Shown: positions 10,301 to 16,167 of the stretch, piece by piece | How the letters are laid out: the number at the start of each line of letters is the position of its first letter | How positions within the stretch are numbered: the stretch's first letter is position 1 | NCBI RefSeq assembly: GCF_019145235.1 | Contig: NZ_JAHSTV010000010.1 | Location: 62,001 to 126,000, forward strand | DNA: 64,000 bases | Source: Pseudomonas farris | GTDB lineage: Bacteria; Pseudomonadota; Gammaproteobacteria; Pseudomonadales; Pseudomonadaceae | Direction of reading: 5' to 3' | Position numbers and translations under genes: made by a program | The notes under the pieces: generated by a model | What the model saw: the letters and a program-made list of their open reading frames with translations, nothing else | What the model was told of the DNA's origin: nothing | Databases searched by the model: none

Positions 10301-10713
10301 AGAGCATTCATCGGGTAAAGGATAATGGCCTTGATGCCACGCCGTCCCTCTGCGCGGGCCATACGGCAATGCTCCAGAATCGGATAGAGGAAGCACTCCG
10401 TCTTACCAGAACCCGTGCCAGTGGCCACCAAAGTGGACTGAGCCGCATCACCTGCCAGTCGAGCAAACGCTTTGGCTTGATGCGCGTGCGGAACAAAGCT
10501 AGACGGCAGCCACGCAAAAGGAGGGTTACCTGAGTTTCCCTGTTTTCTAAATGGCAAAGGTACCGTCAGATATGGACCTTTAAATATATTGTCCCGCTCG
10601 GCCAGAAAGCGTTCCAACAGCCCTTCAAAGCCAGACGTGGTGGAGGGGAAAGCCGTGCGGAGAAAATCCGCAACGCCTTGGGTGACTTGCTGGGAAACAA
10701 TCAATGGCTGCAT
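4381..10713 (-). CDS. Giant DEAD/DEAH helicase with DUF1998 (MZB) and C-terminal nuclease-like domain, DruE/DrmA-DrmB-like
   Basis: About 2,110 residues. The order is: SF2 Walker A ATGTGSGKTE near residue 100; DELH box near 235; SAT motif CVGTSATLGDD; several CxxC zinc knuckles (about 550-620, 960-1000, 1340-1370); helicase C domain LSATPTLEMGIDIGDL to QRAGRAGRSTGN near 1050; and DUF1998 at about 1490-1670 with VPGGTGYL and a CVCNQ...CYRCVYRY cluster. The tail at about 1680-1810 looks like a PD-(D/E)xK or Vsr-type nuclease, with CKPDFVFW then VVVFVDGWQYHKD and LTWDDV. Size and layout match Druantia DruE, and the two halves also match DISARM DrmA and DrmB. The ATG at 10713 has a GGGGAGGG site 7 bases upstream. 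A TTG at 10719 is less likely. It overlaps or abuts both neighbours. Confidence 0.85.
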   Translation of the reverse strand: MQPLIVSQQVTQGVADFLRTAFPSTTSGFEGLLERFLAERDNIFKGPYLTVPLPFRKQGNSGNPPFAWLPSSFVPHAHQAKAFARLAGDAAQSTLVATGTGSGKTECFLYPILEHCRMARAEGRRGIKAIILYPMNALASDQAGRVAKQIVDAAGLTGIRAGLYVGDAPAVESQTVTRLEDGSYSVITDREALRENPPDILLTNYKMLDFLLIRAADAPLWVQQQPDTLRYLVVDELHTFNGAQGTDLACLIRRLKGRLNAPPGQLVCVGTSATLGDDGVSDLLAFAGDVFGETMDAGAVIGEDRESVGDYLAEAVVEFTQSPQPGDVTALAPEQYDDLYTYLAAQGPLWFGHSCSAEQAQDFDWRCTLGERLKCHFAFQNLLRDLERLSPKSVLLDDLLILLKRRLPACEDERFALLWLSSLLALVAHARKPGHQDFFLQVKVEIWLRELRRMVAMLDAEPLLKHHDDLRKADLTRVYLPVIHCRECHATGWGAAQQKISPNQLSHDLQGFYSAFFSEDVSTRFVFPASAGADQKIFERKQVCPACGTLHQASQTECSHCEDQALLAVDIASNLRESSRNGAKFSKSHHDCPYCAGYKTLTIVGSQAASLAAAMVGQLFATRFNLDKKLIAFSDSVQDAAHRAGFLAARTWRLNLRPALAQVISETIAQGQPLTLADLPAAFEQRWRDALGDGHYVANFLPPQMQWLRDYETLMGEGALPENSNLLHELAKLLPWVMNAEFGQDAHIGRTLVATGTASVVPESGALEEAAHWLLPRLRETLEPVAGTQSEEAVVFLRGLMETMQRLGAWRDPALAFYARVGSSPWVYKKSPSQFKLLTGPRPPRFVTLPEFKRCASITGSHIRLFRAWAFKALPALHDLAIGADALIFPLYRLALEALSQAGLAGFEEADDHPDMRVWGLEPKAFRVTLGGCSWRCESCHSMTLSGPEDDFSGQPCRRVDCQGQLQPVALPGDFYRKLYLHADIQRVVAHEHTGLLPRETREAVERNFKSKSDRPGGINVLSATPTLEMGIDIGDLSSVLQCSVPPQQANYIQRAGRAGRSTGNALLMSMATSKPHDLYFWDDPKTMIAGAVQAPGVFLNASAVLERQLTAFTLDCWVHENGRAAQIPSEVRGVFSAINNQTSSKFPYPWLFYVEQNQASLLERFLRLFNQGTQNPLSEGTREWLANFIQGSSDESSPLAYKIVNRLQGIASDVDSIKRKREAAAKEIDKLQALTVRGEEQEAELTRLLQDRTALSRLIGSIEGKATLNVLTDEGLLPNYAFPEQGVLLRSIIVRDPKPGTTAPDPQTFEYERPGSTAITELAPNNTFYAEGRRVVINQVDVSKIKPEHWRFCRQCSYTEPLSSGDQHPNCPRCGDTLWRDSGRVHEMLRLTTVFARTLDRDSRIADDSDERQRGFYVRQALVDSPPDAVRQAFVIDEQTFPFGFEFLDRVTFREVNFGEQSAEGAPMEIGGKELNRPGFSICPECGTLQRKRKAEEFYRNHSSWCSKRKTPEASTQQCVFLYREFTSEGIRLFLPEVGFADTNEALLSFVSALELGLVRRFRGAVDHLRIALDMRMAAGSDTPRCYLVIYDSVPGGTGYLKELMRAPEPLLEVFDIALQALNSCVCNQNADTDGCYRCVYRYHNSHDRKSISRRTAQKLLGEVMQHKGALKPVTHLADSQPVNQLLDSMLEKRFVEALRREHQGERFKLTELLFKGKAGYQIQAGSRRWRMELQVSLGTSDGVLVPCKPDFVFWPDDTADDLPVVVFVDGWQYHKDIIATDLAKRMAVAKCGKFSVWTLTWDDVECALQNQVLATPSPWQMLLNDDPQQVVRKLCTAQGIATLSNFKSLPSFTQLHQRLAHGQHQALGKLAISLAAGMLMPPGDTSGLQALREGAFWQRLDELGLLPDLHQHRLSLRQLGTAWTLAIAMHPEQLKQVMTGNGSADSEPVLVGEWREVGLPESELQLRWQQLWQALNLLLPLRQVWVGNAEMPGLSALQDCSALKAKSGGLSEAWQEALDLAAQDLQLWGLVLAGLGVTAPEVGYELMDEKGRVIAEAELAWPDARTAVLLPDTGAEAALFAGQGWHSFTVDGSELPDELRTLLMETLA

Positions 10714-10715
10714 GG

Positions 10716-11204
10716 TCAACCCTCCCCATCATCTGAGGGAACGACCGTCAGTCCATACAGACTTTCCAATGAAGCCAGCATCTGCTGCTTTCTTGAAGCA
10801 ACAAATGCTAGATGATCGTTCCAAAGTGGGTCTTTAGGTTCGGGAATGGAGTCATAGGAAGGCCAATACTTACTGCTGCCGTCCTGACTTTGAAAAAACT
10901 CTTTAGGGTGACGTGCTCGTTTGTAATTGTTGACCTCTGCGAGCATAGGCTGGAAATTCCACAGCACATCAACAGCTTCTACTTGACCATACTCTTTCAT
11001 AAAGGCAGCACCAGCCACAGCGCTCAGCCCAACCGAAGGAATCCCTAACCAGTAGTGGTAACGAGACCATCGGTCTGCGGCATTAAACTGCGCTTTACCT
11101 GAGTGGATGCAATCTTCTTCGATTCTTCGCAGCTCAACGGCAATCGGGCCTTTGATAGTGCAGTTATGGCTTTGCATGGCGCCCTCTACCTTGGCATTGC
11201 CCAT
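10716..11204 (-). CDS. Small SLATT-like membrane protein, possibly chimeric
   Basis: 162 residues from an ATG 10 bases after the methylase stop, with GAGGA 7 bases upstream. Longer in-frame starts would run into the methylase gene. The first half looks like a SLATT-family two-TM effector: an ELRRIEEDCIHSGKAQFNAA helix, then a hydrophobic YHYWLGIPSVGLSAVAGA segment. The expected second membrane segment is missing. The rest (KYWPSYDSIPEPKDPLW, then RKQQMLASLESLYGL) is soluble and not recognised. SLATT proteins are known pore-forming effectors in nucleotide-activated conflict systems. Here the protein may be a membrane anchor, a degraded effector or a fusion product. The next gene's start lies at its stop codon, so it is part of the operon. 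Confidence 0.6.
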   Translation of the reverse strand: MGNAKVEGAMQSHNCTIKGPIAVELRRIEEDCIHSGKAQFNAADRWSRYHYWLGIPSVGLSAVAGAAFMKEYGQVEAVDVLWNFQPMLAEVNNYKRARHPKEFFQSQDGSSKYWPSYDSIPEPKDPLWNDHLAFVASRKQQMLASLESLYGLTVVPSDDGEG

Positions 11205-11214
11205 TGAACATTCC

Positions 11215-14200
11215 TCAGTCATGTGACAGCTTCGATTCGAAATGCGCCCAGGCCACACAATAGTCAGATTCGCGGTCGGCCAGGCTGAAAGGGGCGACGC
11301 ACTGGATGGTGCGCTGCACCGGGCCACCGGGCAGGGTGTCGTCCAGGATGGGGCGTTCGATCACGGTGCCATCGGGGACTTGCGGTTGGCCGTCCTTGGG
11401 CTGCACATCTTCCCAGCCAAGACGACGGGTTTGGCGGCGGCCATCGGGGGTGATGAGCGTGCATTCGCCATCGCGTCTGCCGGCCTTACGCGGCAGACCG
11501 ACGCCAACCAGGCCTTTGCTGGCGGTGAAGACGATGCGGCCCTTGCTGTCATACCAGGTGTCGCGCTCGTACTGGCGCATCACCGGGAACTGCACGCGGT
11601 AGATGGTCAGCAGTTCGTCCAGCGTCAGGTCCAGCGCCTGAGCGGCCAGTACGTCGATTTCCACCAGTGCCTGGCGGCGGGCATAGTCACTGCGCAGGGC
11701 GCAGTTACGCTGCCACTCAGGCATCAGCGCAGCGAAGAAGTCTGCGGGCAAACGCGGGTCGGTGCTGGCCCAACGATCCTGGGCGAAGGCGGGTTGCCAG
11801 CACTCGGCCCAGAGATCGGCATAGTGGGTGGTGAGCGCTGCCAAAGTGATGGCTCGTGCATGCAGATGCTCTCGAAATTTCGCGTTTGGCATGTAAACGG
11901 GGAGCCGGCTCAGGTAGGCATGATTGGCGTGCCCTGCCCCCGTGGACTTCATGAAGAAGTCTAGTGGTACGCTCAGGGACAAGGCATGGAAGTCCAGCAG
12001 TTGCTGTGTGTGTCGAAATGCCGTGCTTATGCATGTATGCACATGCCCCATGCCGGGAGTGAGCAATGCAGGGATCAATGATCGCTCTGCTGAGGAGCTG
12101 ATCATCTCCCGGTTCACATGCCGGTAATATCCCGTCACTGCCCTGGCCTCGCTTTCCCCCTCCTCCACCCAATTCACGCGCGGCGCGCGGTCGGCGTAGG
12201 TGCGAGCGTCGCAGGCAGGTAGGTAGTTGCTACGCGGCAGGTAATCGTCTGGCAGGTGGTCGAGGTCGAGCTGATCGTAGGCTTTATTGGTGTCACACAC
12301 TGCGCGTGGAGTTTTGTTCAACGGGCTGCCGACATAAAAGTGCGGGCCGGACAGCACAAACTCGGCAGGCGATGGGGCAAAGCCCTGCTCAGTGGTACTG
12401 CGGCGGCGAATGGTGCCTTCTTTCTGTGCGCCGGTTTCGTGCCACATCTCCAACGTGAAGTAATCGCCCTGCAAATCGCCTAAGCGGCGCGGCACTCGGG
12501 CGAATTTGTCAAGCACCGACACCAACTCGCGGCTGTGTACTGCCGGCAGGCGCGCCTGCGCAGGCGGGGTGCCGGCGGCGTCATAGAGTTGGCCAAAGGT
12601 GGTAAGTAAATCGGTGTTTACTTCTAGAACTCGGCTGGCATGGCCGGCGGTATTCCAACCGCCCTCGTCGCGTTTTAGGCCGGGAGTTATACCCCCGCCG
12701 GAGTGTTCCAGACATGCATTGACGGTGGACGGGTGAAATAGATTGGCCAATGTCTTGAAACTGAGCGAGGTCCCGGCGGCACCATATATATTGATGCTGA
12801 AGTGGGTGAGGTTATGCACTTCAGAAAAGAGTTTATGCTCGTTGATGAACTGATAGTGCGCCCGCAAGCGGGAGTAGAGCACCTTACGCAATGAACCGCC
12901 CTTTGGGTCGTCGTATACGCCTTCCGGATGTAGCAGCGCCTGCACGCCGCTGCCTACCTGCCACACCAGCGGCAAAAAGCATTTGTACAGATTGCTCTGC
13001 TGTCCCTTGAGCAGCGGGTAGTTCTGCGTGGCGTTCAAGAACTGTCCCATCCCCTCAGTGGCCACACATTCAGCCAGGTAGTCAGCCCTAGCAAGCGGTA
13101 GCGCGGCAAACACCGCCTCGCGCTGCTTGGCAGTATCTGAAGCACTTAGCTTGCGAATGGCAAAGCGCGGGTCAAAGTCAGATAGCAGAGCCTGCTCGTT
13201 CCACTCGACCTTGATCCACGGCGGATTACCCAGGATCACATCAAAACCACCACGGGCCTTGAAGATATCGGCAAATTCTAGCGCCCAGTGCATAAAGTGC
13301 TGCTGCGCGGCCACGACCTGGGCCACTTGCAATTGCGGCAGAGCGGCGATCAGGGCGGCAATGTCGACATTACCGTAGCGGTCACGCTCGGGGGCGAAGT
13401 CCAGCCCCGGCTGCATCTGGGTTTCCGGGAACAGGTCATTGCCCACGGTAGCGCTCAAGCTGGCATTACCCAGCAGCACGGTTTCCAGCGCAAACCACCA
13501 GTGTTCGCGGCTGGGCAGATCCGCGGCCTTGTCAAGAGGCCAAAACCACAGGGCACACCAGCAATCCATCACCAGCCTCAGGCGGCGGTAGGGGCTGGCG
13601 TTTTTCTGCGACTCGCTGAGCATTTCACGCTGGTAGGTAGCGTCTTTCTGCGCAGTGGAAGTCGGTGCGCGGTTGGCAGCAGCATCGGGCCATACGTGTA
13701 GTTCATCGCAGGTGGCCTTGCGCACGCGGGCAAGCTCCTGAGCATGTTGCTGCCAGAGTTGTTCGCCAGCGGCACTCAGCGCCTGCACCCGTTTGATCTC
13801 ATCCCGGCTCAGCGGCGCGGTAAAGGCCTTGCGCCATTGTTTGAACTGCTCGAAGGCGGCTGGCTCTAACGCCTTGACCACTTTTTCGCTGACCATCCCC
13901 ATGCCTTCGGCGGGTAGCAGAAAGTGGAAGACATCCGTGCTCGCGGAGGTTTGATGCATGGACAGCGCACGCGGGGCAGCGGCGCGCCAGTCGCGTTCGG
14001 GCTGGCCATTTTCGCCCTTGCCAGGGCTGAGCTGAGCGGTGCTGAAGACTTCGCGTCGCGCGCCCACCAGCGAGTTGCCGTTGTACAGCTGCAAGCCAAA
14101 CCAGGGCACATGGCTGCCTTTGAAAATGGCGTTGAGCCACAGAGAGACCTCAGCCAGCTCCACTGCCACCGGGTTCAAGTCCACGCCGAACACGTTGCTG

Positions 14201-16152
14201 TCGGCAATGTACATTTTCACGCGCTGTTTTTCTTCGGAGTAGCTTTCATGCGGGATGGTCTGGCCCAGCTCTTTTTGCTTGGCTTGCAGGTAGGCTTCAG
14301 CCAACTGGCTGACGGCTTCGTTCAAGAATGCTGCGCTGCCCATGGCGGGCTCGCACACAGTGAGTTGCAGAATTTCATCCGCCGACTTGCCGGGAAGAAT
14401 CTCCTTTAGCGCATGCTCGACCAGGCATTTGGTCAGCACTTCCGGCGTGTAATAGCTGGCGGACTTTTCGCGGGCGCGACCGGCCAGGCGATAGATAAAG
14501 CTGCCTTTGGGGTGGATCTTGGTATTGCCGCCAAGCAGGCGTTCGGCGTCGGTGTACTGGCTGATGCTACTGGCAGGTACAAAATACGCCGCATCCAGCG
14601 GGTTGACCTCGGCGTCTTTTTTCTTCTCGGCAGCGCTGGGGGTATCGAGGCCTTCCTCGCTGTCCGTATCGCTCTCGCTCGACTCGTCCTCTTCACTCTC
14701 GTCGCCCGTACTTGCCTTCTTACCCTTGGGGTCAGGGCGTACCTCGTAGAGATCTTCTTCGGCGAAGAAGCCACGGAAGGACAGCAACGATTCGTACACA
14801 GCACCCAGCTGGTTGATACCGAGGGTGCCATAGCTGATACGCCCACGACGGCTCTTGCCACCACCACGGGACAATGACATTAGCTCGATGACTTTCTGCA
14901 GCACAGAGTTACGCAGTTTGACGCTACCCAGAAGCGGTGTGCGTGCCGGGTCAAACAGGTGACCTTGCAGCGGCGCAATGGTGAAGCCGTTGTCGAGCAA
15001 GCCGTCATGGCTGCCACTCAGGTCGAGCTGACTCGCCGTGGCATCCCGGCGCGGATAGCCTTGCCAGATCAGGCCAAACAGCTGCTTGAGGCTGTCGTGA
15101 AAATAAAAGCCTTCTTGGGCTTCGCTGGTGGTCAGCGCGGTTTGTTCCAGCTCGCGCAGGTGCTCGATACTGTAACCCTTGAGGTAGGCTTCGGCATCGA
15201 TGGGCGCATAGCCCAGCTCGGGCCGCGCCTCGATATAAAACATAAAAAGCAGACGGTACATGTAGCGCAGGCTTTCACGGCTGAGCTGTTCAGCCAGGTC
15301 GGTGTCGTTACGCTCGAACACCTTCTCCTTGGCAACCGTGCGTTTGTACCAGATGGCCTCGTTGGCAATCAGCTCGATGCATTCACGCAGAGCGTATTTG
15401 AGATCAGTGGATACCTCAAAGGCATGCTTGTGCGAGCTGTCGTCCAGGCTGTCGAGCAGCGCCACGCCGCCTTCCACCGGCAGCACCGACTGGCTGCCCA
15501 GCAGCGCGGCCATAGCGCGGAACTGCTTGTCATCACGCGGGCCGAACAGCTCCGGCAGGTTGAAGCGCAGCAGTGCCTTACGCCCCCATTTTCTGCGTTC
15601 GATCAGCAGCCACTCTTCATGGTGCAGCAACAACACCCAGCGTGGCGGGTGGTCGTCGGCAAACAGGCGCTTGCTGAGGGTTTCTTCCCAGTCGCTGTGG
15701 GCATATTTACCTTTGCCTTGCTCACTGGCCGCTGGCGCAAGCAATTGCAGCGGGCTGCTGTCGTCGTCTTCCGCATTGGCAATAACTGCCGCAATGACCA
15801 ACAGCGGCTGGTGTTTGGCATCGCGATACACCGCGAGCACCGGCAATTCGCCTTCGGCCAACGTCAGGTTCTGCGGCGCTAGCTCATACCCCAAGGCAGC
15901 GAGCAGAGGCTGCACCAGATCAATAAACAGGCTGGCGCGCTCGCTGGCTTTGCGCTCATTCAGAAAGCGCTCACGGGTGCGAAAGTAACCATTAGCCCCC
16001 GCGGCAGTGCGCAGACGAGCGACTGGGCTTTGCGCGCCCTGTTCTTTCCACTGGTCAAACAGCGGCTTGAGGTCTTTTTCGAGAATCTCATCCAGATAGT
16101 GCTGGCTGTAGAACTCGTTGGCATTGGTGAGGCCGGTGATGGCGAAGCTCAT
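11215..16152 (-). CDS. Eco57I/PglX-type N6-adenine DNA methyltransferase, DrmMI-like
   Basis: 1,645 residues. A long N-terminal region (1-470) like that of type IIG and PglX enzymes precedes an acidic, low-complexity linker at about 480-515 (GDESEEDESSESDTDSEE). AdoMet motif I is CEPAMGSAAFLNEAV near residue 600, followed by GVDLNPVAVELAEVSLWL. The catalytic NPPW box (VILGNPPWIKVEW) lies near 972, and a target-recognition-like C-terminus follows. The NPPW box marks an exocyclic-amine (N6-adenine) methylase. No convincing nuclease motif was seen, so it probably marks self DNA for the operon's helicases. The start has GGAAGGAA upstream, 15 bp after the SNF2 stop. In class 1 DISARM the equivalent partner of DrmD is DrmMI. 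Confidence 0.85.
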   Translation of the reverse strand: MSFAITGLTNANEFYSQHYLDEILEKDLKPLFDQWKEQGAQSPVARLRTAAGANGYFRTRERFLNERKASERASLFIDLVQPLLAALGYELAPQNLTLAEGELPVLAVYRDAKHQPLLVIAAVIANAEDDDSSPLQLLAPAASEQGKGKYAHSDWEETLSKRLFADDHPPRWVLLLHHEEWLLIERRKWGRKALLRFNLPELFGPRDDKQFRAMAALLGSQSVLPVEGGVALLDSLDDSSHKHAFEVSTDLKYALRECIELIANEAIWYKRTVAKEKVFERNDTDLAEQLSRESLRYMYRLLFMFYIEARPELGYAPIDAEAYLKGYSIEHLRELEQTALTTSEAQEGFYFHDSLKQLFGLIWQGYPRRDATASQLDLSGSHDGLLDNGFTIAPLQGHLFDPARTPLLGSVKLRNSVLQKVIELMSLSRGGGKSRRGRISYGTLGINQLGAVYESLLSFRGFFAEEDLYEVRPDPKGKKASTGDESEEDESSESDTDSEEGLDTPSAAEKKKDAEVNPLDAAYFVPASSISQYTDAERLLGGNTKIHPKGSFIYRLAGRAREKSASYYTPEVLTKCLVEHALKEILPGKSADEILQLTVCEPAMGSAAFLNEAVSQLAEAYLQAKQKELGQTIPHESYSEEKQRVKMYIADSNVFGVDLNPVAVELAEVSLWLNAIFKGSHVPWFGLQLYNGNSLVGARREVFSTAQLSPGKGENGQPERDWRAAAPRALSMHQTSASTDVFHFLLPAEGMGMVSEKVVKALEPAAFEQFKQWRKAFTAPLSRDEIKRVQALSAAGEQLWQQHAQELARVRKATCDELHVWPDAAANRAPTSTAQKDATYQREMLSESQKNASPYRRLRLVMDCWCALWFWPLDKAADLPSREHWWFALETVLLGNASLSATVGNDLFPETQMQPGLDFAPERDRYGNVDIAALIAALPQLQVAQVVAAQQHFMHWALEFADIFKARGGFDVILGNPPWIKVEWNEQALLSDFDPRFAIRKLSASDTAKQREAVFAALPLARADYLAECVATEGMGQFLNATQNYPLLKGQQSNLYKCFLPLVWQVGSGVQALLHPEGVYDDPKGGSLRKVLYSRLRAHYQFINEHKLFSEVHNLTHFSINIYGAAGTSLSFKTLANLFHPSTVNACLEHSGGGITPGLKRDEGGWNTAGHASRVLEVNTDLLTTFGQLYDAAGTPPAQARLPAVHSRELVSVLDKFARVPRRLGDLQGDYFTLEMWHETGAQKEGTIRRRSTTEQGFAPSPAEFVLSGPHFYVGSPLNKTPRAVCDTNKAYDQLDLDHLPDDYLPRSNYLPACDARTYADRAPRVNWVEEGESEARAVTGYYRHVNREMISSSAERSLIPALLTPGMGHVHTCISTAFRHTQQLLDFHALSLSVPLDFFMKSTGAGHANHAYLSRLPVYMPNAKFREHLHARAITLAALTTHYADLWAECWQPAFAQDRWASTDPRLPADFFAALMPEWQRNCALRSDYARRQALVEIDVLAAQALDLTLDELLTIYRVQFPVMRQYERDTWYDSKGRIVFTASKGLVGVGLPRKAGRRDGECTLITPDGRRQTRRLGWEDVQPKDGQPQVPDGTVIERPILDDTLPGGPVQRTIQCVAPFSLADRESDYCVAWAHFESKLSHD

Positions 16153-16167
16153 GGTGTTATTCCTTCC

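Noticed and set aside
14959..15882. 307-codon open frame opposite the methylase gene
   Set aside because: Antisense shadow; the methylase reading has conserved motifs and good starts, this one has none.
11215..16152. Stand-alone type IIG restriction-modification enzyme
   Set aside because: The methylase resembles type IIG proteins, but no nuclease motif was seen and it is embedded between helicase genes as in DISARM, so a self-contained RM role is less likely.
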